From positions 186,001-250,000 of the forward strand of contig NZ_MDKC01000034.1 of NCBI RefSeq assembly GCF_001712755.1: 64,000 bases of DNA, given 5' to 3'. Shown here piece by piece: positions 19,976 through 28,395 of the stretch. Positions within the stretch are counted from its first letter, which is position 1, and each line of letters opens with the position of its first letter. The stretch is from Gottfriedia luciferensis (GTDB taxonomy: Bacteria; Bacillota; Bacilli; Bacillales; Bacillaceae_G). The position numbers were made by a program, and so were the translations under genes. The notes below the pieces were generated by a model that made no database searches, was not told where the DNA came from, and saw only the letters and a list, made by a program, of their open reading frames with translations.

Positions 19976-20581
19976 TTAAAAGTTATTTTCGTACCAATCA
20001 GTTGCTGCTTCAATTTCCGATCTAGTTAAGCTATGCCCCATGTTTTCCCAATGAGTAACGACTTTTGCACCGGCACCTTCTAACAATGTTGCTAATTCTT
20101 CTGTTTCTTGTGGTAAACAGATTGGATCATTTTTTCCTGCCCCAATGAAGACTGACACATCCTTCATATTTGGCAATTCTAAATCACGAATCGGTACCAT
20201 TGGATGCAATAGCATTGCGCCTTTAAATACATTTTCGTAATGGAACAGTAGACTACCAGCAATGTTTGCACCGTTTGAATAACCAATAGCAATCATATTA
20301 TTTGGATCAAATCCATGTTCTGCGGACGCCGTTTCAATAAACTCTTTTAATTCTTTTGTACGGAAAACTAAATCATCCATATCAAATACACCTTCAGCTA
20401 ATCGCTTAAAAAAACGTGGCATTCCATTTTCACTTACATTTCCTCTTACTGATAATACAGAAGCTTCATCATCGATCATCCCTGCAATTGGTAATAGATC
20501 AAGTTCATTCCCACCTGTACCATGTAATAATAAAAATGTTGGCTTCGATGGATTACTACCTCTATTAAATACGTGTTTCAT
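19976..20581 (-). CDS. Carboxylesterase/phospholipase-type alpha/beta hydrolase, MhqD-like
   Basis: A 201-residue serine hydrolase: oxyanion region LLHGTGGNELDLLP, nucleophile motif GYSNGA, the aspartate in AGKNDPICLP and the histidine in MGHSL form the triad. I chose the ATG at 20581 (MKHVF) seven bases behind AGGAG; the ribosome site overlaps the dioxygenase stop. MhqD-type esterases accompany hydroquinone ring-cleavage dioxygenases in Bacillus, matching the gene upstream. Confidence 0.87.
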   Translation of the reverse strand: MKHVFNRGSNPSKPTFLLLHGTGGNELDLLPIAGMIDDEASVLSVRGNVSENGMPRFFKRLAEGVFDMDDLVFRTKELKEFIETASAEHGFDPNNMIAIGYSNGANIAGSLLFHYENVFKGAMLLHPMVPIRDLELPNMKDVSVFIGAGKNDPICLPQETEELATLLEGAGAKVVTHWENMGHSLTRSEIEAATDWYENNF

Positions 20582-20583
20582 CG

Positions 20584-21525
20584 TCATTCTCCTTTCACTT
20601 CTCTAACAACAATTGGTTGCAAGTGATTTTCTATTATTTCACGATTTGGTTCCTGCCACTTTGGTAGCATTAACTGTTCTCCTAAATGGTCTATATTCTC
20701 ATCAATCGTAAATCCTGGTGGATCAGTTGCAATTTCAAATAATAACCCACCATTTTCACGAAAATAAATTGCATTAAAGTAATTTCGATCTTTTACTTCA
20801 GTAACTCCATAATGATTATCATATAATTTATGTTGCCATTTTACATGTTCTTCATCATTACTTGCTCTCCAAGCAATATGGTGGACAGTTCCCACTCCCA
20901 TAACGCCTCTTCCTACTGCTGCTAATTCAATATCGATAATATTTCCGATGTCACTAGCAGCTTTGAAACGTAAATAGTTACCTTCTTGACCTAAGCATTC
21001 TAATTCCATTACGTTTTCCAACAGTTCAGCTGTTTTATTTGGTGCTCCAGAATATAAAACTGCACCACCAAACCCTTTAATTGCTACATCCTTTGTAACA
21101 CCATTAAATTCCCAAGTATTTTCCTCGCCAGCTTCCCTTTCTACTAATTCAAGCTGTAAGCCGTGGAAGTCTTCAAATTGAAGAAATGTTTCTCCAAATC
21201 GACTTACTTTTTTTGTTTGAATTTTAAAAGATGTTAAACGGTTTTCCCAAAATTCCATTGAGTTAGCTGGGATTAAGAATGTTGTGATTCCTACTTGCCC
21301 ACTTCCTACTTTTCCTCTGTATGCATTTGCCCAAGGGAAGAAAGTCATGATCGTCCCTGGTTTTGCAGTTTCGTCTCCAAAATAAAAGTGATACGTACCT
21401 GGATCATCAAAATTAATTGTTTTTTTCACAAAGCGTAAACCTAAAATCCCAGCGTAAAAATCCATATTTTCTTGTGGATCACCAACTATCGCAGTGATAT
21501 GATGTATGCCTTTCATTTTCTCCAT
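20584..21525 (-). CDS. Ring-cleavage dioxygenase of the glyoxalase fold, MhqA/MhqO-like
   Basis: A 313-residue protein with two VOC modules: the first starts KGIHHITAIVGDPQENMDFYAGILGLRFVKKT (metal-ligand H8/H9 region), the second around GTVHHIAWRASND and ending FEIATDPPGF. The sequence closely follows the Bacillus MhqA/MhqE/MhqO proteins that open hydroquinone and catechol rings. Start ATG has GGAGGAAAG. It lies between the MarR regulator and the esterase, consistent with an electrophile-detoxification operon. Confidence 0.9.
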   Translation of the reverse strand: MEKMKGIHHITAIVGDPQENMDFYAGILGLRFVKKTINFDDPGTYHFYFGDETAKPGTIMTFFPWANAYRGKVGSGQVGITTFLIPANSMEFWENRLTSFKIQTKKVSRFGETFLQFEDFHGLQLELVEREAGEENTWEFNGVTKDVAIKGFGGAVLYSGAPNKTAELLENVMELECLGQEGNYLRFKAASDIGNIIDIELAAVGRGVMGVGTVHHIAWRASNDEEHVKWQHKLYDNHYGVTEVKDRNYFNAIYFRENGGLLFEIATDPPGFTIDENIDHLGEQLMLPKWQEPNREIIENHLQPIVVREVKGE

Positions 21526-21545
21526 AAACTTTCCTCCGTTCTAAT

Positions 21546-21989
21546 TCACTTTTTATTTAATTTCCTTAATAAAGTAAGTAATTGAAATTGCTCTTCTTCG
21601 GTTAATTTGCTGAATTGAGCTTGTTGAAACTCATCTTGTGAAGGTACGATTTCTTCATACATTTTTTGACCTATCTCTGTTAAAGAGAGATATTTGTTTT
21701 TCCATTCCACTTCTCTTTTAATCCACTGAAGCTCTTCCATTTTCTTTAATAGATGAGTCACATTTCCTTTTGTAACAACTAATTTATCGGCTAATTCTTG
21801 CTGAGTAAGACGCTTATTTCTCCCAACATGGACAATTACATCAAATTGAGCAGTCGTCAGTCCCCATTTTTTCAATTGATTATTTGATTCTCTAACATTT
21901 TTAAGATAAAAACGCGCTAATCGAAACCAAAGTAATACTGCTAAATTTTTTGATTTGTTTGTAGAAGCTTCATTATGACTATTTAACAT
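21546..21989 (-). CDS. MarR-family regulator, MhqR-like
   Basis: A 147-residue winged-helix protein; the recognition region LTQQELADKLVVTKGNVTHLLKKMEELQWIKRE and the wing lie at about residues 60-105. No cysteine is present, so it probably senses ligand rather than thiol oxidation. It is transcribed first in the dioxygenase-esterase-flavin reductase operon. An 11-bp perfect palindrome 26 bp upstream (22015-22040) is the probable self-operator. MhqR of B. subtilis represses the same gene types. Confidence 0.88.
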   Translation of the reverse strand: MLNSHNEASTNKSKNLAVLLWFRLARFYLKNVRESNNQLKKWGLTTAQFDVIVHVGRNKRLTQQELADKLVVTKGNVTHLLKKMEELQWIKREVEWKNKYLSLTEIGQKMYEEIVPSQDEFQQAQFSKLTEEEQFQLLTLLRKLNKK

Positions 21990-22014
21990 TTTTGCACCTC
22001 TTTGATCGATCTTG

Positions 22015-22040
22015 TTATCAGTTTAATACTAAACTGATAA
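22015..22040 (-). promoter_or_regulatory. Probable MarR operator
   Basis: Perfect palindrome with 11-bp arms TTATCAGTTTA and TAAACTGATAA separated by ATAC, directly upstream of the MarR gene. No clear -35/-10 pair could be assigned. The sequence differs from the B. subtilis MhqR site I remember. Confidence 0.72.
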
Positions 22041-22094
22041 CTTTGCAAGTAGATTGTTTGAACTAAATAAAAACCTTTTAAAAAAAAAGAAAAA

Positions 22095-22115
22095 CTGTTG
22101 ATTTCCGCTTCAGGA
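22095..22115. repeat. Fragment of the TTGATTTCCG-type repeat, copy 2
   Basis: Contains GTTGATTTCCGCTTCAG, differing by one base or so from the arm of copy 1 (9479-9495). The inverted partner arm is not seen, so this is a remnant. Confidence 0.42.
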
Positions 22116-22247
22116 CGTAATCTTCACTCTTTCACTATTTCTTTCTACAGTATTAAATTCCCTTTAATTTCCTTCTTTTATTCTTTTTTTAATTAGTGAT
22201 GATATAATGATGTTTAATTTCAATAACTAGAAAGACAGGTAAAATAG

Positions 22248-22958
22248 ATGAAAAAAAGACTACTGAAAATAAGTGCAAGTATTCTAATTTTATTTCTTAT
22301 CTTATTTGGATTCTATAAACTAATGAATGCGAGATCTTTTCAGCTTTTTGGGGGATTAACAAATGAAGTAAACACTAACCAAAAAGTAGTTGCTTTAACA
22401 TTTGATGACGGTCCAACTAAAAATGTTGATGACATACTACCACTTTTAGATCAATACAATGCAAAGGCTACTTTTTTTCTAATCGGTAATGAAATTGAAA
22501 AGAATCCAGAAGAAGCTAAAAAAATTGTAGATGCGGGACAACAGATTGGAAACCATACATATTCTCATGACAGAATGGTGCTAAAATCACCTTCATTTAT
22601 CAAGAACGAAATTGAAAAGACAGATAAACTAATACGAAAAGCTGGCTATAAAGGGGAAATTGAGTTCCGTCCTCCAAATGGAAAAAAACTATTTGGCTTA
22701 CCGTATTACATGCATAAACATAACCGAGAAACGATCACATGGAATTTAGAGCCAGATACTTTTTACACAAATCCTCAAGACAAAATAAACTATGTAAAGA
22801 AAAATATTAAACCGGGTTCAATTATTTTAATTCATCCGATGTATGATAAAACTGGCAAAGAATTAGAGACAATTAAAGGAATTTTGGATTTATTATCGAA
22901 AGATGGATATAAATTTGTGACAGTGAAAGAGCTTCAGAAGGTACAAAAAGACAAGTAG
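22248..22958 (+). CDS. Polysaccharide deacetylase (CE4 family)
   Basis: A 236-residue protein with an N-terminal membrane anchor (residues 5-24) and a NodB domain. TFDDGP gives the catalytic and metal aspartates, HTYSH the two metal histidines, and RPPNG the third motif. It removes N-acetyl groups from a cell-wall polymer outside the membrane; peptidoglycan or a secondary polysaccharide are both possible. Convergent with the VanZ gene; its last codons form one arm of the shared terminator. Confidence 0.9.
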   Translation: MKKRLLKISASILILFLILFGFYKLMNARSFQLFGGLTNEVNTNQKVVALTFDDGPTKNVDDILPLLDQYNAKATFFLIGNEIEKNPEEAKKIVDAGQQIGNHTYSHDRMVLKSPSFIKNEIEKTDKLIRKAGYKGEIEFRPPNGKKLFGLPYYMHKHNRETITWNLEPDTFYTNPQDKINYVKKNIKPGSIILIHPMYDKTGKELETIKGILDLLSKDGYKFVTVKELQKVQKDK

Positions 22959-22979
22959 CATTATGCTCCTTGTCTTTTT
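22945..22979. terminator. Bidirectional terminator between convergent genes
   Basis: AAAAAGACAAG (22945-22955) pairs perfectly with CTTGTCTTTTT (22969-22979), giving A/U runs on both sides. It overlaps the 3' end of the deacetylase gene and the stop of the VanZ gene. Confidence 0.9.
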
Positions 22980-23542
22980 ATATATTGATTATCGGTTTTT
23001 TTCTTTATAGAGAATTTAGTGCTTAAACTAAAGACTATAACTCCTAACACAGAGCCAAATGTATTTAATAATAAATCATCAATGTCACAAGATCGATAAT
23101 TATATCCAAGAATAAAACCAGTAGCTCCTTGTATTATTTCAATCCCTAAACTTACAGTAAAACCAACTAATATCACTTTATACTTCGTAATCATTGGATA
23201 TAGAACTGGCAAAGCAAACCCTAACGGCATAAATAATAAAATATTTCCTCCAACTTGCTTTAAAGCAATTGAAAATGATCCATAACTTATTGAATCTACA
23301 ACTACTTTAAAAGGGACAAAATTATTTGTATATCCCAAGTAATCCTCAATCATGACTTGAATTAGATATTTCTGATAAGGAAATGGGAACAAAGTAATAT
23401 CCAATAGGCAAGTAATATAGATGCCAAAGATAATCCAATATAAATATTTTACTAGAGTAATATAACCTTTAACGAATCTATAACCAAAAAATAAAATGAT
23501 TAAAGTCATGATAATGATACTAGGATATAAAAAATTTAACAT
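22961..23542 (-). CDS. VanZ-family membrane protein
   Basis: A 193-residue protein with five predicted hydrophobic helices. VanZ landmarks are present: DITLFPFPYQ after the second helix, NILLFMPLGFALPVL, and the C-terminal RSCDIDDLLLNTFGSVLG. The ATG at 23542 follows GAGGAGGACAGC; the longer frame upstream lacks a ribosome site. VanZ confers low-level teicoplanin resistance in enterococci; chromosomal homologs are common and mostly uncharacterised. Confidence 0.87.
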   Translation of the reverse strand: MLNFLYPSIIIMTLIILFFGYRFVKGYITLVKYLYWIIFGIYITCLLDITLFPFPYQKYLIQVMIEDYLGYTNNFVPFKVVVDSISYGSFSIALKQVGGNILLFMPLGFALPVLYPMITKYKVILVGFTVSLGIEIIQGATGFILGYNYRSCDIDDLLLNTFGSVLGVIVFSLSTKFSIKKKTDNQYIKRQGA

Positions 23543-23809
23543 TGCTGTCCTCCTCTTCACCTTCCAAGGAAAAAGGGTAAAACACTTGAAGCGTTTTATA
23601 TCCACTTTCCATTTTTTACCATAATTCATTATTATACTATATCAAAATTACTATTTTTTATATAGTCTTATATTCTCCACATTAGTGGCATTTTCTTTAG
23701 AAAAATTACTTTCATAAATGAAATGAATGTAAAAACTTTGAATATTACTTAAAAAAAAATCCAAAATAATACTGGTATATTTTGAAAACATCTCAAAGGA
23801 GACATCTAG

Positions 23810-24466
23810 ATGAAAAAACAATTACTAAAATTCACATCTCTATTTTTATGTTTTGCACTAATTTTATCCCCTATTAAATCCAGTGCCCAGCATGTTGATA
23901 ATCGAGTTCAAGGAAGATGCATAAGTAACTCAGCATGTAATTTCAAAGCAGATATGAGAAAGCTTTGGATGGATCATTTAATATGGACTAGTAAGTATAT
24001 TGTTAGTGCTGTTGCTGGAATGCCAGATAAGGACGTAGTACTAGCAAGACTCTTAAGAAATCAACAAGATATTGGGAATGCAATTAAACCATATTATGGT
24101 GCTGCCGCTGGAGATCAGCTTGCTAAATTACTAACCGACCATATTGTAATCGCCGGTAAAATTATTGATGCTGCGAAAGCAAATGATATGGCAACATTAA
24201 AAACATTGAACGACACATGGTTTAAAAATGCAGATGAGATTGCTGCATTCTTAAGTAAAGCAAATCCAAATTGGACAAATCAAGCTTTAAAAGACTTACT
24301 ATATACACATTTAAAAATGGTAACAAATGAAGCTGTAACTAGAATAAAAATGGACTGGGATGGAAATATAAAAGCATTTGATGCTGGTCTTCAACATATG
24401 ATCCCTATAGCTGATACAATTTCTTCAGGCATTATTAAGCAATTCCCAAATAAATTTAAATCTTAA
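23810..24466 (+). CDS. Secreted protein of unknown function
   Basis: A 218-residue protein with a clear signal peptide (MKKQLLKFTSLFLCFALILSP..., cleavage probably after SSA near residue 26). The mature part is helical and has a duplicated look: LRNQQDIGNAIKPYYGAAAGDQLAKLLTDHI in the middle. Two cysteines (CISNSAC) near the mature N-terminus could form a disulfide. Similar secreted proteins occur in other Bacillus genomes but I know no function. AAGGAG precedes the ATG; a terminator follows. Confidence 0.78.
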   Translation: MKKQLLKFTSLFLCFALILSPIKSSAQHVDNRVQGRCISNSACNFKADMRKLWMDHLIWTSKYIVSAVAGMPDKDVVLARLLRNQQDIGNAIKPYYGAAAGDQLAKLLTDHIVIAGKIIDAAKANDMATLKTLNDTWFKNADEIAAFLSKANPNWTNQALKDLLYTHLKMVTNEAVTRIKMDWDGNIKAFDAGLQHMIPIADTISSGIIKQFPNKFKS

Positions 24467-24487
24467 ACAAACGTTTGATTAAAAAAC

Positions 24488-24528
24488 AAAAAAGATGAAT
24501 TTAGCTCTAAACTAAATTCATCTTTTTT
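24488..24528. terminator. Bidirectional terminator
   Basis: Stem AAAAGATGAATTTAG with CTAAATTCATCTTTT between the plus-strand secreted-protein gene and the minus-strand ecsC-like gene, with A and T runs at both ends. Confidence 0.9.
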
Positions 24529-24532
24529 CTGC

Positions 24533-25321
24533 TTATTTTAAATCATGCAATCTTTCCATGATCCGTCTTTTTTTATAAAGCATTCTACCAGCTTCACCAA
24601 CATCTTCAATTGCTTGTTTATTTACATATGCACCAAATATTAAGCCTGCAATTGGAATCATTTGAAACAGCTTCTTCCATCCCATGTTGTCACGATATGT
24701 ATAAAATACTTCTCTCCAACCCTCAATTTGAGAAAAGGCTTTTTTTCCTTCAATATTTGTTAACTCTTCTAATATCGCTTTTTTACCAACTATATCAGCA
24801 GATGTAAATTGTAAGCACTTAATAATGAATACTCTCTCCATTTGATCATTTGGATCATAACCATAAGAAATCGCTATTTCTTGAAGTGTCTTTAATGTAA
24901 GTCCTAATAAGATTGGAATATCGATCGCAATTGTAAACATTCCACCAAAACCTGTGGTCGCTCCTTGGACTTTTGCAAATTGTTTACGACTAGCAATAAA
25001 ATCATTCGAAACGCGATCCATTTGCTCAAGACTAAGTTGATTGACCATTTCAATTTCGGTTAGTTCCTGAATAGAAAGCTCCTTACTCATCCTATTTAAA
25101 GTTGAAGGAACACTAACTAAATATTGACCACCAGCATTCACATACTTAGATAGCTCATCTAAAATAACTCCAATCTTATCGTGAATGAACTTAGGTGTAA
25201 TTTTATCCAAGATCATAAATGGAATTCTACCGATTTTCTCCCAAAAAAATACGCTTTTTTGATCTTTTTCCCATTTTTCAATTTCATTAAGCTGCGTAAT
25301 TAGATACTCTTTCGTTTCCAT
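24533..25321 (-). CDS. EcsC-family protein
   Basis: A 262-residue protein from the ATG at 25321, which follows AGGAGTGTTT. The EcsC core is recognisable: ATTGFGGMFTIAIDIPILLGLTLKTLQEIAISYGYD and the C-terminal GRMLYKKRRIMERL. EcsC proteins accompany or resemble the third gene of the EcsAB transporter locus, but this copy stands alone and its role is unknown. Some hydrophobic helices in the centre suggest membrane association. A 52-bp tandem array begins about 100 bp upstream of its start, in its promoter region. Confidence 0.82.
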   Translation of the reverse strand: METKEYLITQLNEIEKWEKDQKSVFFWEKIGRIPFMILDKITPKFIHDKIGVILDELSKYVNAGGQYLVSVPSTLNRMSKELSIQELTEIEMVNQLSLEQMDRVSNDFIASRKQFAKVQGATTGFGGMFTIAIDIPILLGLTLKTLQEIAISYGYDPNDQMERVFIIKCLQFTSADIVGKKAILEELTNIEGKKAFSQIEGWREVFYTYRDNMGWKKLFQMIPIAGLIFGAYVNKQAIEDVGEAGRMLYKKRRIMERLHDLK

Positions 25322-25417
25322 AAACACTCCTATAATTTTTAATCTAAACATAGTAACTACTAAAACTATAAAGCTTTTTGTGAAAAAAACCAAAAATAAA
25401 AAAGGGCTGTTCTTAGA

Positions 25418-25862
25418 CTTACACCCTTTTACTCTTTTGAGTAGTATGTTTCTTATTTTTGCTATTTTTACTTACTCATGAGTACCTTATAAGTTACTAA
25501 ATTTCTTATTTTTGCTTTCGTACTTACTCATGAACCCTTTATGAGTTACTAAATTCCTCATGTTCTCTTTTTTACTTACGCATGAACCTTCTATGAGCTA
25601 CTAAATTGCCCATTTTCAAATTTTTACTTACTCATGAACCCTCTATGAGTTACTAAATTTCTCATTTTCACATTTTTACTTACTCATGGACCCTTTATGA
25701 GTTACTAAATTCCTCATGTTCTCTTTTTTACTTACTCATGAACTCTCAATGAGTTACTAAATATCTTATTTTCGCTATTTTACTTACTCATGAACCCTCT
25801 ATGAGTTACTAAACTTCTTATTTTCACTTTTTTACTTACTCATGAACCCTCTATGAGTAAGA
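25418..25862. repeat. Tandem array of eight 52-bp units plus a degenerate first unit
   Basis: The landmark CTTACTCATG recurs at 25471, 25523, 25575 (CTTACGCATG), 25627, 25679, 25731, 25783 and 25835: an exact 52-bp period. Each unit holds a small dyad ACTCAT-GAACCCTCT-ATGAGT followed by TACTAAAT and a T/C-rich tract. The last unit ends in a perfect 9-bp dyad CTTACTCAT/ATGAGTAAG. The units are too alike, tracts included, to be CRISPR spacers. The period is not a multiple of three and the frames are closed, so it is non-coding. A degraded unit lies at about 25418-25470. It occupies most of the 626-bp gap between the EcsC and ECF41 genes. Confidence 0.9.
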
Positions 25863-25883
25863 TGCTTTCGTTTTCTTACATCT

Positions 25884-25922
25884 AAAAAACAAGGTACCCC
25901 ATAAAAAGTGGGACACCCTGTT
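25884..25922 (-). terminator. Terminator of the ECF41 operon
   Basis: Thirteen-pair stem with several G-U pairs (AACAGGGTGTCCC with GGGGTACCTTGTT on the minus strand, 25888-25900 with 25910-25922) followed by six U. Confidence 0.85.
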
Positions 25923-25947
25923 CTAATGTTTAAAATGCTCTTGATCA

Positions 25948-26832
25948 TCACCCTAAAAATCTTATTTTTTCAGGATTTCGAAGCATATAAATACTTCGAT
26001 AACGGTCTCCTTCTATTTCAAAACAAATTACGGTTGGTTCTTCGCCTTCACTTTTAACAATTAAGCCAATTTGATTATTGATCAAAACAATTTCGGTTTC
26101 AGATGGAGAGTTTATTTTCTTCCTTACACCAACAAGGAAGGCAATAACATTTTTCTGTAGATTGATTGGGCGAAGAGCAGCTTTCGTTTTGCCACCAGCG
26201 TCTGTAATTAGTACGATATCTTCCGTTAAAAGTGAGATTAGCATATCTAAATTACCTGTTTCTGCAGCTTCAATAAATCGTTTTGCAATGTCTAGCTCTT
26301 GATTTAGATTTCGTTTTTCAACTACATCCTTACTTTGGACTTTGCGCTTAAGTCTACTGAATATTTTACGGCAATTCAATTCGGTCTTATTTAAAATATT
26401 TGCGATTGTTCGAAAGTCAAACTGAAAGGCTTCCCGTAATACAAATACTGCTCTTTCGGTAGGGTTTAACTGTTCAAGTAAAACTAAAAATGCATAGGTG
26501 ATCGTTTCATCTAAAATCATCTTTTCCATCGGATCATCATTTAAATCTTCCGGTAATTTTTGAATAATCGGTTCTGGAAGCCATGGTCCTATATAAACTT
26601 CACGTTTATTTTTTGAGGATTTTAATAAATCTAAGCAACGGTTTGTCATTATTTTACATAAGTATGCTTTTATATTATTTGGCTCTTCTTTTGAGGTGGA
26701 TTGATTCATCTGTTGAACTGTGAGAAAAGTATCCTGCACCAAATCCTCCGAATCCTCAACCGATCCTAACATACTATATCCGATTGAAAATAAAAGTGGC
26801 TTATATTGAGAATATAGATAGTCTACTTCCAT
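25948..26832 (-). CDS. RNA polymerase sigma factor of the ECF41 group
   Basis: A 294-residue sigma factor, longer than ordinary ECF proteins. Region 2 (residues 8-75) and region 4 (about 115-165) are followed by a SnoaL-like C-terminal domain (about 175-290). The two ECF41 hallmarks are visible: WLPEP between the sigma regions and NPEK (family NPDKL) at the C-terminus. In this group the fused domain modulates sigma activity instead of a separate anti-sigma factor. It lies 20 bp behind an FAD oxidoreductase gene whose promoter matches the ECF41 consensus exactly. Confidence 0.93.
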   Translation of the reverse strand: MEVDYLYSQYKPLLFSIGYSMLGSVEDSEDLVQDTFLTVQQMNQSTSKEEPNNIKAYLCKIMTNRCLDLLKSSKNKREVYIGPWLPEPIIQKLPEDLNDDPMEKMILDETITYAFLVLLEQLNPTERAVFVLREAFQFDFRTIANILNKTELNCRKIFSRLKRKVQSKDVVEKRNLNQELDIAKRFIEAAETGNLDMLISLLTEDIVLITDAGGKTKAALRPINLQKNVIAFLVGVRKKINSPSETEIVLINNQIGLIVKSEGEEPTVICFEIEGDRYRSIYMLRNPEKIRFLG

Positions 26833-26852
26833 GAAGTATCTTCTCCTCTATT

Positions 26853-28157
26853 TTAAATTAGTTGAAGTTCAAGCTTCTCATTTATTAGTTTAGTAGCATT
26901 TTTAGCACTCGTTAAAGATGCATTCAATAGAAGTTCTGTCTCCCCCACCCAGTCTCCTGCAATATAAATACCTTCTAAGCCAATATCACTATTTGATAAA
27001 TGATTGTCTAATTTATGAAATGGCTTTTTTATGTCGTTAGAAACGATAAGCTTAGGAAGATAGCGACGTGAAATTACATAGTCTCTCCAACCTGGTTGAA
27101 GCAAATCAAGTAAGCTTTCTAGTTCTACCTCATCTTTTTCAGAATCTGTTTCGTTGACCGAGTTTAAATATTTCATTAGATGAACTACAATTTCGCCTTC
27201 TTTATTCGATAATTTCGCGACTGATGAATGATTTGAAAAATACCACGGTTGGTCAACTCCTAAAGCAAAGTTGAGTTTTGGATTTGGTAAACCATTCATT
27301 ACAAGGTCAAGGCATGCAGCTTTTACAGGAATCGTTTGATTACATTTTTGTAAAAATGAATCTGAGATTGGCTCATCTATTAACTTAACAAAATCAATTG
27401 GATTAATTGTCGATAACAAACAGCTCGTGTTGATCCTAGTATCATTTTTCAAAATAAGATTTATGTTTGGATAAGTTCCAGTGATTTTAGACACTACTGT
27501 ACTATTTTGAATCGTAACACCAAGTTGATTCGCCTTTTTAATTAGGTCATTAACAATTGATTGCCATCCTTCGTTTATATACATAACTTTCGCGCTACGA
27601 AGCTGACCAATTGCCACTCCTGCACTTATTAATTCAGAATTACTTGTAAAAGTAGATACACGTATAAAAGCTAAAATTAAATTCTTTACACGACGACTTG
27701 TTATTTTTCGATTTAAATATTCTTCTAAACTAATATGATTGATTTCCTCTAAATCCATTTTACGAATATGTCGGTAAAATCGAATAAATTCCATTTTTTC
27801 TTTCCATTTTAAATGATTACCCAAAAATAAATTAAATGCTTCGATTATTTTCATTTGACTAAATTGATCACCAAGAATAAATGCACCACTCAATTTTGGA
27901 ACCCTGCCAGAAACAGTAACACCAACCTCATTTAAAATTTCGATACAGTTTATATATAATGCGTGTGCTCCAAGATTTAAATATGCATCGCCAATTGTAT
28001 TCGAAATACCTCTCCCACCTAATTTAGATGCTTTATCCAATAGAAGTACTTTTTTACCTGCTTGAGCTAAGTAGATCGATGCAGTTAATCCAGCAATACC
28101 ACCACCTAATACAGTAACATCCCATTTTTGATGACCATCTATTTGATTTAGTTTCAT
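26853..28157 (-). CDS. FAD-dependent oxidoreductase (amine oxidase/phytoene desaturase-like), ECF41 partner
   Basis: A 434-residue flavoprotein with the dinucleotide-binding GGGIAGLTASIYLAQAGKKV near residue 20 followed by LGGRG, and the closing motif GIYIAGDWVGET. Substrate is unknown. The ATG at 28157 follows GGGAGAG; ten codons further upstream are excluded because the -10 element of its promoter (28195-28198) places the transcription start near 28188. ECF41 sigma genes are typically paired with a carboxymuconolactone decarboxylase, oxidoreductase or epimerase; this is such a partner. Confidence 0.88.
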   Translation of the reverse strand: MKLNQIDGHQKWDVTVLGGGIAGLTASIYLAQAGKKVLLLDKASKLGGRGISNTIGDAYLNLGAHALYINCIEILNEVGVTVSGRVPKLSGAFILGDQFSQMKIIEAFNLFLGNHLKWKEKMEFIRFYRHIRKMDLEEINHISLEEYLNRKITSRRVKNLILAFIRVSTFTSNSELISAGVAIGQLRSAKVMYINEGWQSIVNDLIKKANQLGVTIQNSTVVSKITGTYPNINLILKNDTRINTSCLLSTINPIDFVKLIDEPISDSFLQKCNQTIPVKAACLDLVMNGLPNPKLNFALGVDQPWYFSNHSSVAKLSNKEGEIVVHLMKYLNSVNETDSEKDEVELESLLDLLQPGWRDYVISRRYLPKLIVSNDIKKPFHKLDNHLSNSDIGLEGIYIAGDWVGETELLLNASLTSAKNATKLINEKLELQLI

Positions 28158-28194
28158 AATATTATCTCTCCCTTTCCTTTTCTTCACTAATTAA

Positions 28195-28221
28195 GACGAA
28201 TGAAATCCAAAAAATGTGACA
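28195..28221 (-). promoter_or_regulatory. ECF41-type promoter
   Basis: TGTCACA (28215-28221) and CGTC (28195-28198) with exactly 16 bp between, the reported ECF41 consensus. It drives the oxidoreductase and the sigma gene behind it, so the module is self-activating. Confidence 0.9.
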
Positions 28222-28320
28222 TATAGTAGAGCAGGAATAGGAAAAATAATTTATTTAGGCTTCGGACGGGCCTATTTCATTTCCTACGAATAGTCAAAAA
28301 TAGAATCACATAAAATTACT

Positions 28321-28358
28321 TTGACAGATAGAGTAATTATTGTTAACATTACTCTATC
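28321..28358 (+). promoter_or_regulatory. Promoter and operator of the PadR operon
   Basis: -35 TTGACA (28321-28326), 17-bp spacer, -10 TAACAT (28344-28349). A perfect dyad GATAGAGTAAT/ATTACTCTATC (28327-28337, 28348-28358) spans spacer and -10. A third half-site-like AGATAGAATAAT follows at 28360. Autoregulation by the PadR protein is inferred. Confidence 0.85.
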
Positions 28359-28395
28359 AGATAGAATAATCTTATAGAAGGTGAATAGGTGAATT

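Noticed and set aside
25418-25862. CRISPR array (regular repeats with palindromic core)
   Set aside because: The sequences between the dyads resemble each other and some are identical, no cas genes are near, and the dyad-containing part grades into the spacer-like part.
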